Positions 9,798-18,933 of a DNA stretch of 64,000 nucleotides are shown here, piece by piece; positions within the stretch are counted from its first letter, which is position 1, and each line of letters starts with the position of its first letter. Both the position numbers and the translations under genes were made by a program. The notes under the pieces were generated by a model that worked only from the letters and a program-made list of their open reading frames with translations, did not search any database and was not told the DNA's origin. This DNA comes from Pedobacter sp. ASV28 (GTDB lineage: Bacteria > Bacteroidota > Bacteroidia > Sphingobacteriales > Sphingobacteriaceae). Where the stretch lies: the NCBI RefSeq assembly GCF_016428855.1, contig NZ_JAELTN010000029.1, forward strand, positions 1-64,000. The letters run 5' to 3'.

Positions 9798-10134
9798 ATA
9801 AAAAGGAGGGCTTAAAGGTATAAGGCTTAAGGTTTTTTGAAATCAATTTTGGTGCTAATCGGCTGCTATAGCCCTGCACTTCGTTCTAAATCCTCGCCCT
9901 CATTACATTCGGTCTGTGGGTTTTCCACATCGTTCAGGTTTAGTTTAAAATGTTTCTGCACTAAACGCTAATCAATACGTTATTTCTGGCTCTCCATATT
10001 AATCATAGCCGAAATCTAACAGGGCCTTGTGTGTTGAAACTGTTTTTACAATTTTAGACATATTAACTTTTAGTCGCTAAATACAAACAATTAAGTGGAG
10101 GTAAAAACTTAATTTTGTAGTTCAAAGCAATCAC
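9798..10134. other. Intergenic, 337 bp
   Basis: No open frame or RNA gene recognised between the divergent glyS and GDPD genes. A TAATTTTG box at 10110-10117 fits a -7 promoter element for the downstream GDPD gene, whose GTG starts 18 bases later. Confidence 0.5.
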
Positions 10135-11061
10135 GTGAAAAAAATAAGATTTCTATTAGTAGCCCTTGGCTTATCGGCTATTGCCTGTATAGCCCCCAGG
10201 CAACATCATTATATCAGTTTTAAAACTGCGAAAGCATTTCAAGACTTTTTGAATAGGAAAACAACGGCTTACCCTTTACTGAGTGCACATCGTGGAGGTC
10301 CAATGCCTGGTTTCCCAGAAAATGCCATCGAAACCTTTGAAAATGCAACTACTTATCAGCCTGTTATTATAGAGTTTGATGTATCGCTTAGCAAAGATTC
10401 GGTGTTGGTAATTATGCACGACGATAAGTTGGACAGAACAACAAGCGGAAGTGGTTTGATAGAAAGCCAGACCAATGCAGAACTACAAAAGCTTCGCCTT
10501 AAGGACAATGATGGCAAGCTCACCGAATTCAAAATCCCAACTTTGGAAGAAGTGCTGCGTTGGGGCAAAAATAAGGTGCTTTTTACCATCGATATCAAAA
10601 AGGGGGTGCCTTACGAAAAGATTATTGAAGCAGTACGTAAGACCAAATCGGAAACCAATTCCATTATCATTACCTACAATGCAAACCAAGCTGCAAAAGT
10701 ACATGAATTAGCACCAGATCTAATGATTTCTGCCACTGTAAAAAGTGCGCAAGATTTGGAGCGTTTGAACCAGATGGGGGTGCCTGACCAAAAGATCATA
10801 GCTTTCGTGGGCATATCGGAACCCGATAAAAGTCTATATCAATATTTGCATGGAAAAGGCATAAGTACTATTTTGGGCACTATGGGGAATATAGATCATC
10901 GCGCAAAAGCCAATAAACATAAAGATATTTACGGCGATTTGATAGCCAATGGCGCAGATGTGCTGTCTACCGATGAGTTAGTGCTTGCCGGAACGCAATT
11001 GGATGCTTATCGGACAAAAAATCAATTGAAATTTAAAAACCTAAACCTTTCAGCAAATTGA
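10135..11061 (+). CDS. Glycerophosphodiester phosphodiesterase lipoprotein
   Basis: 308 aa, GTG start, lipoprotein signal ending LSAIAC. GDPD TIM barrel from about residue 45: LSAHRGG (catalytic His-Arg), IEFDVSLSKD (metal-binding Glu/Asp) and VIMHDDKLDRTT (second catalytic His). It hydrolyses glycerophosphodiesters, probably in the periplasm, to glycerol-3-phosphate and an alcohol. Its TGA overlaps the TTG start of gldA, so the two are cotranscribed; there is no obvious functional link. A second GDPD lies at 25669-26616. Confidence 0.92.
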   Translation: MKKIRFLLVALGLSAIACIAPRQHHYISFKTAKAFQDFLNRKTTAYPLLSAHRGGPMPGFPENAIETFENATTYQPVIIEFDVSLSKDSVLVIMHDDKLDRTTSGSGLIESQTNAELQKLRLKDNDGKLTEFKIPTLEEVLRWGKNKVLFTIDIKKGVPYEKIIEAVRKTKSETNSIIITYNANQAAKVHELAPDLMISATVKSAQDLERLNQMGVPDQKIIAFVGISEPDKSLYQYLHGKGISTILGTMGNIDHRAKANKHKDIYGDLIANGADVLSTDELVLAGTQLDAYRTKNQLKFKNLNLSAN

Positions 11062-11768
11062 GTGTAATTGTAAAATCGCTGGCCAAACATTATGGTGGGC
11101 AAAAAGCAGTAGATCAGATTAGCTTTACAGCACAACCAGGGCGAATACTAGGTTTTCTGGGGCCCAATGGTGCAGGCAAGTCGACCACAATGAAAATGTT
11201 GACCTGTTACTTGGCCCCGACAGCTGGTGAGGCAGAGATTTGCGGAAAAAGCATACTTACGCAGCCCATAGAGGTAAAAAAGCTGATTGGCTATTTGCCA
11301 GAAAATACACCTTTGTACATGGACATGTACGTGAGGGAGTTTTTAAGCTTTGTAGCACAGTCCTACGGACTTAAAAATACAGGCCAACAGGTGGAGGAAG
11401 TGATCAAACAGGTCGGGCTAACACAAGAACAACATAAAAAAATAGGCATGCTTTCCAAAGGGTACAAACAGCGGGTGGGCTTGGCGCAGGCCATTATACA
11501 TCGTCCACAGGTGTTGATACTAGATGAACCTACCTCGGGTCTGGACCCTAACCAGCTAACGGATATAAGGGCATTGATAAAAAGTTTGGGAAAAGATAAG
11601 ACCGTGATCATCTCTACCCATATTATGCAGGAAGTGGAAGCCATCTGCGATGATATTATCATCATCAACAAAGGCATTTTGGTAGCCAATTCCTCCATAG
11701 AAGCACTCAAAGAACAGCACCAATCTAAGTCGCTTGAAGCCATTTTTAAAACCTTAACCCTTAATTAA
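11058..11768 (+). CDS. gldA: Gliding-motility ABC transporter ATPase GldA
   Basis: 236 aa ABC ATPase with TTG start at 11058. Walker A LGPNGAGKST, signature LSKGYKQRVGLAQA, Walker B VLILDEPTSGLDPNQ and a switch His in IISTHIMQEVEA. It matches the GldA/CcmA-like branch. Its likely partners GldF and GldG lie 2.1 kb downstream, separated by three beta-barrel genes. GldAFG is required for gliding in Flavobacterium; in Sphingobacteriaceae its role is less clear. Confidence 0.85.
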   Translation: MSVIVKSLAKHYGGQKAVDQISFTAQPGRILGFLGPNGAGKSTTMKMLTCYLAPTAGEAEICGKSILTQPIEVKKLIGYLPENTPLYMDMYVREFLSFVAQSYGLKNTGQQVEEVIKQVGLTQEQHKKIGMLSKGYKQRVGLAQAIIHRPQVLILDEPTSGLDPNQLTDIRALIKSLGKDKTVIISTHIMQEVEAICDDIIIINKGILVANSSIEALKEQHQSKSLEAIFKTLTLN

Positions 11769-11780
11769 TCGACCAAGCAA

Positions 11781-12320
11781 ATGAAATTCAGATTCTTAAC
11801 TTTAATCTTTGTCGTTCTTTTTTTCCCTTTTATCGCTGCGGCACAGCAGGTGCAGTTAGGCTTAGGGCCCGAAGTTAATTTTCCGACGGGAAATGCATCT
11901 AATGTCAGTGGTATTGGCTTTGGTGGTTTTTTAAAGGCAGAAATAGGCATTAGCCCTAAATATGCCATTACGGCTAGTGGCAGTATCAATACTTTTATTG
12001 GTAAAAAATATTTTGGCAACAGGTTGGAAAATGTGAATGCATTGCCTACCAAACTCGGATTTAAATATTACACTACACCAGAATTTTATGTAGAAGGGCA
12101 GTTAGGTGCCGCTTTTCGGTTTGGCAATACCTCTAATACTTCATTGGTATGGTCGCCCGGTATTGGCACCTGTTTTAGAACGGGTAGTGGAGAGAACAAG
12201 ATCGATGTAGGGCTAAGGTACGAAGCATGGACCAATACCAGCTATGGATCAGTTTCCACTTTAAAGACCACAAGTTTTGGATTTATGGGGTTAAAAGTAG
12301 GCTATAATTTCAATTTATAG
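11781..12320 (+). CDS. Small outer-membrane beta-barrel protein
   Basis: 179 aa with signal peptide (MKFRFLTLIFVVLFFPFIAAAQ) and alternating amphipathic strands, ending in the aromatic-rich strand FGFMGLKVGYNFNL typical of outer-membrane barrels. It resembles the next gene (FPTGNASN/FPTGDGSK near the N terminus; YEAWTN/YETWSK near the C terminus), so the two are probably tandem duplicates. Substrate or role unknown. Confidence 0.82.
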   Translation: MKFRFLTLIFVVLFFPFIAAAQQVQLGLGPEVNFPTGNASNVSGIGFGGFLKAEIGISPKYAITASGSINTFIGKKYFGNRLENVNALPTKLGFKYYTTPEFYVEGQLGAAFRFGNTSNTSLVWSPGIGTCFRTGSGENKIDVGLRYEAWTNTSYGSVSTLKTTSFGFMGLKVGYNFNL

Positions 12321-12480
12321 ATAAGATTTACTTTTTTTAGGAATAAAAATAATTTATTGACATACAGATTGTTTAGGTTTTTGTTTTTGCTTTTTGTCGT
12401 TTTTTTGTAACAATTGGCTAGATTATTGTGTCTACTGTTCCAATTATTTATCAATACACAAATTAAATTACTTAAACAGT

Positions 12481-13011
12481 ATGAAAAAATTATTATTATC
12501 ATTAGCACTTATTGGAGGTTTAGGCTTCGCTGCAAATGCACAAACAGAAGGTGCTGTTAGAAAACTTAGCGTAGGTGCTGAATTTGGTTTCCCAACCGGA
12601 GATGGATCTAAAGACAACTTGATCGTTGGAGGTTCATTACAGTACGAGCATCCAGTGGCGAAATCATTTAACATTACAGGATCTGCTGGATATTTATCTA
12701 ATATCATTACAGGTGATAGTAAAAAGCTTTTAGAAGCATTTGGTCAAAAGACTAGTTATGGATATATTCCGGTAAAAGCAGGTGGTAAATATTATTTTGG
12801 TGGTAACTTTTACGGAGCTGCAGAATTGGGTGCCACTTTTGCTACAGCATCTGGTCAAGGGACAGCATTTACATATGCTCCTGGCTTAGGTGCGTCATTC
12901 TCTCTTGCTGATAAATCTAGCTTAGATTTTGGCGTTCGTTATGAGACTTGGTCCAAAGATGGAAGTTCTTCGTTTGTGGGCTTGAGATTAGCCTATGCGT
13001 TTGGTCTATAG
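12481..13011 (+). CDS. Small outer-membrane beta-barrel protein (paralogue of the previous)
   Basis: 176 aa from the ATG at 12481, which gives a clean signal peptide (MKKLLLSLALIGGLGFAANA). An upstream in-frame ATG at 12394 adds a non-signal extension and is rejected. Shares FPTGDGS and the FGVRYETWS / C-terminal strand pattern with the preceding gene. Low codon complexity and the strong following terminator fit a well-expressed surface protein. Confidence 0.83.
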   Translation: MKKLLLSLALIGGLGFAANAQTEGAVRKLSVGAEFGFPTGDGSKDNLIVGGSLQYEHPVAKSFNITGSAGYLSNIITGDSKKLLEAFGQKTSYGYIPVKAGGKYYFGGNFYGAAELGATFATASGQGTAFTYAPGLGASFSLADKSSLDFGVRYETWSKDGSSSFVGLRLAYAFGL

Positions 13012-13029
13012 TTAAATGAAATAATTTCA

Positions 13030-13067
13030 ACAAAGCCCTAATTTTTTTAAAAAAATTAGGGCTTTGT
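13030..13067. terminator. 38-bp perfect palindrome terminator
   Basis: ACAAAGCCCTAA with seven T, then the exact complement. The T and A runs lie inside the stem tip, so it can end transcription from either side. Follows the second beta-barrel gene by 18 bp. Confidence 0.88.
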
Positions 13068-13116
13068 TGTGACTAAATTTTTAGTTTTGAAAAATTGATT
13101 AACAAATAAAAACAAA

Positions 13117-13758
13117 ATGAAAAAAACTCTTCTATTATTAACGCTGGCAGCAGGCTTAAATTTTGCTGTAAACGCTCAAGACAAACCGGTAACTTTTGGA
13201 GTTAGGGCTGGTGTTGCATTCCCTAATTTAAGTTTTTCTGCTTTAGGCACCTCTGTTAGTCTTGATGCAAAAACTACTTTTTATGTAGGTGGGGTTGCTG
13301 ATATTAAAGTATCAGATATGTTTTCGGTGCAGCCTGGTTTAACTTTTATGAGTAAGGGTACTAAATCTGGTGCAGCATTCAGTGGAGAAGAAGGATCTGC
13401 AATAGATGGTTCTATCAATATATCTTACTTGGAACTACCAGTTAATTTAATTGCTAATTTTAATACTGGTACTGGTAAGTTTTTTGTTGGGGCAGGGCCA
13501 TATGCAGCTTATGCGTTATCAGGAAACGGTAAAGCGGGTGGTGTTAAAGAAGATATGCCATTTGGTTCTAATGATGGCGAGTTTAAAAGAATGGACTTTG
13601 GTCTTAATTTCTTGGCTGGCTATCAATTAACTAATGGTCTAAACATCCATGCAGGTTATGGTCTAGGCTTGGGCAAAATTTTAAATGATAAAAGCTCAGG
13701 AATTAACTTAGCTACTAAAAATAAAGTTTTTAGCGTAGGCTTAGGTTTTATGTTCTAG
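13117..13758 (+). CDS. PorT-like outer-membrane beta-barrel protein
   Basis: 213 aa with signal peptide (MKKTLLLLTLAAGLNFAVNA) and the VTFGVRAGVAFPNLSF start and LPVNLIANFNTGTGKFFVGAGPYAAYALSG core common in the Bacteroidota porin-family/outer-membrane beta-barrel (OMP_b-brl_2) group; ends VFSVGLGFMF. Distinct from the two shorter barrels upstream. Enclosed by its own terminators. Confidence 0.85.
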   Translation: MKKTLLLLTLAAGLNFAVNAQDKPVTFGVRAGVAFPNLSFSALGTSVSLDAKTTFYVGGVADIKVSDMFSVQPGLTFMSKGTKSGAAFSGEEGSAIDGSINISYLELPVNLIANFNTGTGKFFVGAGPYAAYALSGNGKAGGVKEDMPFGSNDGEFKRMDFGLNFLAGYQLTNGLNIHAGYGLGLGKILNDKSSGINLATKNKVFSVGLGFMF

Positions 13759-13781
13759 GATTAGAAACCAATATAAATTTG

Positions 13782-13809
13782 GCCCCGGCAATTTTGCCGG
13801 GGCTTTTTT
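13782..13809 (+). terminator. Rho-independent terminator
   Basis: GCCCCGGCAA stem at 13782-13791 pairs with TTGCCGGGGC at 13794-13803, followed by six T. It lies 24 bp after the PorT-like stop and before gldF. Confidence 0.93.
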
Positions 13810-13853
13810 GTTTTAACAGATATTGTATAACTTCGTCAATCCTATACAAGCGC

Positions 13854-14582
13854 ATGTTAGCAGTATTTAAAAGAGAGTTATTCAGTTTCCTTAATTCATT
13901 AATGGCCTATATTACCATTGGTATTTTTCTGTTGGCCTGTGGTTTAATGTTTTGGTTCTTTCCCGACACTTCCATTCTTGAGTATGGTTATGCTGAAATG
14001 GATGGCTTCTTTAGCTTGGTGCCTTACTTGTTTATGTTTCTCCTTTCTGCCATTACCATGCGCTCTTTTGCAGAGGAAAGAAAAGAAGGCACCTACGTAC
14101 TGTTGGCTACCCGGCCATTAACAGATTGGCAGATCATCTTGGCCAAATACTTGGCCTGTATAGTGCTCATGCTTTTTTCCTTATTGCCTACATTGGTCTA
14201 TTATTATAGCATAGCACAGCTTGGTTTGCCAAAAAATAATATAGATACCGGAGCAGTTATAGGTTCTTATATCGGTCTTTTTCTTTTAGGTAGTACCTTT
14301 GCGGCCATAGGTATTTTCGCTTCCTCCCTTACCAATAATCAGATCATTGCGTTTGCTGTTTCGCTGTTTTTATGTTTCTTTAGTTACAGTGGTTTCGATT
14401 CTATAAGTAGGATTGGCGCTTTTCAATCTGTGGAAATGACACTTGTTGACCTGGGTATTTCAGTACATTACCAATCTATAAGTAGGGGAGTGCTGGATAC
14501 CAGGGACGCCATTTATTTTATCACTTTCGTAGGTCTGTTCCTAGGGCTTACCAAACTCACAGTAGGAGGTAGAAAATGGTAA
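13854..14582 (+). CDS. gldF: Gliding-motility ABC permease GldF
   Basis: 242 aa from ATG 13854, after the terminator; a longer frame from 13779 would start inside the terminator hairpin. Six hydrophobic helices, starting with MLAVFKRELFSFLNSLMAYI and including ITMRSFAEERKEGTYVLLAT, the typical coupling-helix region of ABC-2 permeases. Overlaps gldG by 7 bases. With GldA it should form the ABC complex. Confidence 0.87.
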   Translation: MLAVFKRELFSFLNSLMAYITIGIFLLACGLMFWFFPDTSILEYGYAEMDGFFSLVPYLFMFLLSAITMRSFAEERKEGTYVLLATRPLTDWQIILAKYLACIVLMLFSLLPTLVYYYSIAQLGLPKNNIDTGAVIGSYIGLFLLGSTFAAIGIFASSLTNNQIIAFAVSLFLCFFSYSGFDSISRIGAFQSVEMTLVDLGISVHYQSISRGVLDTRDAIYFITFVGLFLGLTKLTVGGRKW

Positions 14583-16258
14583 AGAAACCGATAATAACAA
14601 AGGTATTGATATATTTAAGCGTATTGGTGCTATTGAATGTAATTGCACAATATGTTTACGTACGTATAGATTTTACCAAAGAGAAACGTTTTACACTCAC
14701 CCAAAAGACTAAAGCACTTTTGCAGCATAATCAGCACGAGATTGTAGTGACCGTTTTCTTGGATGGAGAAATGCCATCGGCTTTTAAACGTTTGCGCAAT
14801 GCGACCAAAGACTTATTGGCAGATTATAAAGCCTATTCAAAAGCCAATATAAAGGTGCTGTTTGTAGATCCGATAACAGGCTTGACCCTTAGCGAACAGG
14901 ACACGGTGATTAACCAGTTATATGAGATGGGCATCAAACCCACAAACATCAACATCAAAAGTGATGCTGGATTTACCGAAAAATTGGTCTTTCCCATGGC
15001 GCTCATTGAAAGTAATGGCCGACAGATGCCCGTAAAGTTATTGCAGAATTTAGGAGGAGAAGCTAGTAACTACGACCAAAACATCAATAATTCGATCAAG
15101 AACTTAGAGTATATCTTTACTTCTTCCATTAAAAAGGTGATTTCGGGATATAATCCGCGTATTGGCTTCACAGAAGGAAATGGCGAACCGACCAATCCCT
15201 ATCTTTATGACGCCATTTCTTCCTTGTCTGATAGCTATGTAGTAGGTCGGGTAAACTTAGATTCGATAACTAGAGAAGGGCTGGATAGCTTGAAGATGAT
15301 GTTGATTGTCAAACCTTTAAAAGCATTTACGGAAGTGCAAAAGTACAAGCTCAATTATTTTGTGCTGAAGGGAGGCAAATTGGTATGGTCAATTGATCAG
15401 GTGAGGATGGATTTGGATAGTTTGCGTAGTGGCAGGTCGTTTATGGCCCTAAACAATAACCTGAATTTAGACGACATGCTGTTTGAATATGGTGCACGTA
15501 TCAACTATAACCTTATTGCCGATGTGAATTGTGCCGAAATTCCGGTAGCTACGCAGGGAGGGCCAAAGGGAGATATTCAGATGGCACCTTGGTTGTACTA
15601 TCCTATTTTGTTGCCAGATACCAGTAACAGTGTAGTTAAAAACATAGATCACATTCGTAGCGAATTTGCCAGTACGGTCGATACCGTAGGGGCAAGGAAC
15701 ATCCAGAAGCATGTGATCTTGACCACCTCGCCCTATAACAAGGTTTACAATGCGCCAAAAATGTTCAATTTGAGAATGATAGAGGAGCAGCCTACACCCA
15801 AAGAATTTACCGGCGGGCCTAAAGCTGCGGGGGTACTTCTCGAAGGAAGCTTTAAATCGGTTTTTTTGAACAGGCCCGTTCCAGAAGGAATAGTAGAGAA
15901 GTATGACGTTCCCGATCAGGGCAAGCCTACAAAGATGATTGTGCTTGGAGATGGCGATATTTTTAAAAATCAGGTAAGTGCTACTGATGGTTCGCCATTC
16001 TCTTTGGGATTTGATCGCTATACGCAACAAAATTATGGCAATAAAGCCCTACTGTTAAACATTGCCGACTACTTTACCAATGAAGATAACCTAATTGCCT
16101 TGCGAAATAAGGAAATAACCGTTAGATTGCTCGATAAGACCCTGGTAAGGACTGAAAAAACAAAATGGCAGCTGATTAATACCGTGATGCCCATTCTGTT
16201 GTTAATATGTTTTGCAATTTTTCAACATTATTATCGCAAATATAAGTATGCAAAGTAA
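14576..16258 (+). CDS. gldG: Gliding-motility auxiliary protein GldG
   Basis: 560 aa: one membrane helix near the N terminus (residues 10-28, preceded by VKKPIITK), a large periplasmic domain of the GldG/ABC_transp_aux type (FTLTQKTKALLQHNQHEIVV, FVDPITG), and one C-terminal helix (TVMPILLLICFAIFQHYYRK). Family length is normal. Stop-start overlap with gldF shows translational coupling. Confidence 0.87.
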   Translation: MVKKPIITKVLIYLSVLVLLNVIAQYVYVRIDFTKEKRFTLTQKTKALLQHNQHEIVVTVFLDGEMPSAFKRLRNATKDLLADYKAYSKANIKVLFVDPITGLTLSEQDTVINQLYEMGIKPTNINIKSDAGFTEKLVFPMALIESNGRQMPVKLLQNLGGEASNYDQNINNSIKNLEYIFTSSIKKVISGYNPRIGFTEGNGEPTNPYLYDAISSLSDSYVVGRVNLDSITREGLDSLKMMLIVKPLKAFTEVQKYKLNYFVLKGGKLVWSIDQVRMDLDSLRSGRSFMALNNNLNLDDMLFEYGARINYNLIADVNCAEIPVATQGGPKGDIQMAPWLYYPILLPDTSNSVVKNIDHIRSEFASTVDTVGARNIQKHVILTTSPYNKVYNAPKMFNLRMIEEQPTPKEFTGGPKAAGVLLEGSFKSVFLNRPVPEGIVEKYDVPDQGKPTKMIVLGDGDIFKNQVSATDGSPFSLGFDRYTQQNYGNKALLLNIADYFTNEDNLIALRNKEITVRLLDKTLVRTEKTKWQLINTVMPILLLICFAIFQHYYRKYKYAK

Positions 16259-16264
16259 TTTTTA

Positions 16265-16272
16265 TACTTTTG
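16265..16272 (+). promoter_or_regulatory. -7 promoter box of dnaN
   Basis: TACTTTTG matches TAnnTTTG, 19 bases before the dnaN ATG and 6 after the gldG stop, so dnaN probably has its own promoter. No -33 TTTG at the expected spacing. Confidence 0.5.
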
Positions 16273-16291
16273 ACTTTATACAACACAAGCT

Positions 16292-17416
16292 ATGAGATTT
16301 ATAGTATCCACATCAACATTATTAAAACATTTACAAACAGTTAATGGAGCTTCGAGCAGCAGTACGGTTTTACCAATTTTAGAGAACTTTCTATTTGAGA
16401 TCAAAGACGGTAACCTGACCATCTCTGCTACTGATTTGCAAACCAGTATGACTACCTCTTTGGCAGTAGAGTCTAAAGAAGAAGGTAAGGTTGCTGTTCC
16501 GTCCAGAATATTGCTAGATACCTTAAAAACATTGCCAGATCAACCCATCACCTTTCATATAGACGATAACACCTTTGCTATAGAAATTAGTGCTGGAGAC
16601 GGAAAATATAAATTGAGTGGTGAAAATGGTGAGGATTTTCCTAAGATTCCTGTTGTAGATAATGCTTCGTCTGTTAATTTACCTGCTTCTGTTTTAAGCG
16701 AAGCAATTACCAAGACCATCTTTGCGGTAAGCAATGATGAACTTCGCCCAGCAATGACCGGAGTGTATTGTCAACTATCTCCTCAGAATATCACTTTTGT
16801 GGCCACAGATGCACATAAATTGGTGCGTTATAGAAGAAATGACAGCAAAGCAGATAAAGCTTCGGCATTTATTTTGCCTAAGAAAGCATTAACATTATTG
16901 AAAGCAGCATTACCTAACAATGACGTGAATGTTTCGGTAGACTATAATGCCACCAGTGCTTTTTTCAAATTCGAAAACATCAATCTGATCTGTCGCCTGA
17001 TCGATGAGCGTTATCCCGACTATGAGGCCGTAATCCCTGCAAATAATTCTAATAAATTGGTGCTTGATAGAGCGCTTTTCTTAAATACCCTACGTAGGGT
17101 GGTTATCTTTGCCAATAAGACCACACACCAGGTACGTCTGAAAATCAGCGGAAGCGAACTTAATATTTCATCAGAAGACCTAGATTTTGCCAATGAGGCT
17201 CATGAGCGTTTAAGTTGTCAATATGATGGCGAAGATTTGGAAATAGGATTTAATGCCCGTTTCTTGATCGAAATGTTGAATAACCTAAGTGGTGAAGAGG
17301 TAACTTTGGAGCTTTCTACCCCAAACAGGGCAGGTCTGCTTATTCCGCAAACCAATGATGAGAATGAAGATGTGCTGATGCTCGTAATGCCGGTTATGCT
17401 AAATAATAGCTACTAA
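16292..17416 (+). CDS. dnaN: DNA polymerase III sliding clamp, beta subunit
   Basis: 374 aa, full family length. Three clamp domains: N-terminal MRFIVSTSTLLKHLQ with VLPILENFLFE and TDLQTSM; central FAVSNDELRPAMTGVYC with FVATDAHKLVRYRR; C-terminal RLIDERYPDYEAVIP with IGFNARFLIEML, ending VLMLVMPVML (the usual M-P-hydrophobic tail). It encircles DNA and tethers the polymerase. dnaN is not next to dnaA or recF here, as is common in Bacteroidota. Confidence 0.98.
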   Translation: MRFIVSTSTLLKHLQTVNGASSSSTVLPILENFLFEIKDGNLTISATDLQTSMTTSLAVESKEEGKVAVPSRILLDTLKTLPDQPITFHIDDNTFAIEISAGDGKYKLSGENGEDFPKIPVVDNASSVNLPASVLSEAITKTIFAVSNDELRPAMTGVYCQLSPQNITFVATDAHKLVRYRRNDSKADKASAFILPKKALTLLKAALPNNDVNVSVDYNATSAFFKFENINLICRLIDERYPDYEAVIPANNSNKLVLDRALFLNTLRRVVIFANKTTHQVRLKISGSELNISSEDLDFANEAHERLSCQYDGEDLEIGFNARFLIEMLNNLSGEEVTLELSTPNRAGLLIPQTNDENEDVLMLVMPVMLNNSY

Positions 17417-17445
17417 TCTTAGTATTTTTTTATATAGAAATAAGA

Positions 17446-17480
17446 ATATGGCTTGGTTTTTGACCAAGCCATATTTGTTT
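17446..17480 (+). terminator. Rho-independent terminator of dnaN
   Basis: ATATGGCTTGG at 17446-17456 pairs with CCAAGCCATAT at 17464-17474, 7-base loop, then TTGTTT. It overlaps the upstream alternative start of the next gene and so supports the later start. Confidence 0.85.
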
Positions 17481-17503
17481 ATATCCAAATTAAGCTAATC
17501 TGT

Positions 17504-18193
17504 ATGGGAAATGTTACTAAAGGGCTATTTAAGCAAGTTATATTTGTTTTTATAGTGTCTGTTTTATTACTAATGTGTCTGTTTTCCTGTAAAAAACACA
17601 ATCCAGATCCAGAAGTTAGACCAGCTGGGGAAGCAAAAATCAGATTAATCAATGCAGCACCCAATTCTCCGTCGTTAGACTTTCAGATAGATCGGAATAA
17701 GATCAACCCAAACCCATTGGTTTTTGGAGAGCAGACAGATTATATCAAAATTAATGCGGGAGCAAAAGAAGTTGCCTTTGTCCATGAAAATGAAGATAAA
17801 GCATTGGGTTCCTTTAATTATGTTTCTACATTGTCCTATACCTCGTTCTATACAGAGGATAGAAATGGAATTGGAGAAGTTTTAACTTTGGAAGACGATT
17901 TAGGGGCGGTGCCCGCTGGAAAGGTAAAGGTAAGATTTGTTAATACAAGCCCATATTTTTCTGCAAATGCCAACGTATTTTTAGATAGCGAGGAATTGTT
18001 GTATGGTGGGTTGGCCTATAAAAATATATCCTCCTCCTTTCTCATCAATGAAGGTTTGGATTTGAGGGTTTCGGTGGCTGGCACCATACGGACCATTTCG
18101 GCAGATGAACTACAGACAGGTAAGATTTATGTATTTTGGATTAGCGGTTCTGCAAACTCCAACTGGATGCTCAATAAAATATCTTATAATTAA
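17504..18193 (+). CDS. DUF4397 domain lipoprotein
   Basis: 229 aa from ATG 17504. Lipoprotein signal with hydrophobic stretch FIVSVLLLMCLFSC (lipobox Cys). Domain of the DUF4397 type: AKIRLINAAPNSPSLDFQID and later GKVKVRFVNTSPYFSANANVFLD, two Ig-like repeats with the I/V-R-hydrophobic-V/I-N signature. Function unknown; probably anchored to a membrane facing the periplasm or cell surface. Confidence 0.83.
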   Translation: MGNVTKGLFKQVIFVFIVSVLLLMCLFSCKKHNPDPEVRPAGEAKIRLINAAPNSPSLDFQIDRNKINPNPLVFGEQTDYIKINAGAKEVAFVHENEDKALGSFNYVSTLSYTSFYTEDRNGIGEVLTLEDDLGAVPAGKVKVRFVNTSPYFSANANVFLDSEELLYGGLAYKNISSSFLINEGLDLRVSVAGTIRTISADELQTGKIYVFWISGSANSNWMLNKISYN

Positions 18194-18258
18194 GTCAAAT
18201 TAATAAATAGCTATTTTTTTAACCACGATATTTTCTATTTTAGCAGAAAAAAAATACA

Positions 18259-18933
18259 TTGGAAATACTAGAATTACTGCTGAAGCTACTTACAGATACG
18301 AAAGAAACCTTGGTCACAATTATTCAAAATTATAGGACCTGGACATATCTTATTTTATTCATCATTATTTTTGCAGAAACTGGTTTTGTAGTTACGCCTT
18401 TTCTTCCGGGCGACTCCATGTTGTTTGCGGTGGGTGCGTTAATTGCGGGGGGAGACACAGGATTGAATATCTGGTTTATGTGTTTAATATTAACAGGCGC
18501 AGGTATCTTGGGCAATACGGTCAATTATCGCCTGGGAAGGTATTTTGGGATAAAGGTATTCAAGGAAGAAAATAAAATCCTGAAACTAAAATATTATCAT
18601 CAATCTCACGAATATTTCGAAAAACATGGCTCAAAGGCAGTTGTTTTTAGTAGGTTTCTTCCAATTTTTAGAACTATTGCACCTTTTGTGGCGGGAGCGG
18701 CTAGCATGTCGTTCGGTAAATTCACTTTGTATAATATTGTAGGTGGTTTCGCTTGGATTTTTAGCTTATCCTTCGCTGGTTATTTATTGGGTAAAATTCC
18801 TTTTGTAGAAAGAAATTTCGAGGTCATTATTGTAATTATAGCCATAGGTACATTCGCTCCCGTTATCCTTGCCGGAATTAGGTCTTTGTTAAAGAAAAAA
18901 GAAAACACAGGGGAAAACAAGACCATCTCTTAA
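18259..18933 (+). CDS. DedA family membrane protein
   Basis: 224 aa, TTG start. Hallmarks: FAETGFVVTPFLPGDSMLF near residues 38-56, GNTVNYRLGRYFG, and FSRFLPIFRTIAPFVAGAASM followed by a glycine-rich re-entrant helix. DedA (SNARE-associated) proteins act in inner-membrane lipid-carrier recycling and membrane homeostasis. Its stop overlaps the stop of the convergent S1/P1-type gene by two bases. Confidence 0.92.
   Translation: MEILELLLKLLTDTKETLVTIIQNYRTWTYLILFIIIFAETGFVVTPFLPGDSMLFAVGALIAGGDTGLNIWFMCLILTGAGILGNTVNYRLGRYFGIKVFKEENKILKLKYYHQSHEYFEKHGSKAVVFSRFLPIFRTIAPFVAGAASMSFGKFTLYNIVGGFAWIFSLSFAGYLLGKIPFVERNFEVIIVIIAIGTFAPVILAGIRSLLKKKENTGENKTIS

Noticed and set aside
15467-16030. 187-codon minus-strand ORF
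   Set aside because: Lies wholly inside gldG on the opposite strand and has no recognisable domain; the gldG frame is clearly coding.
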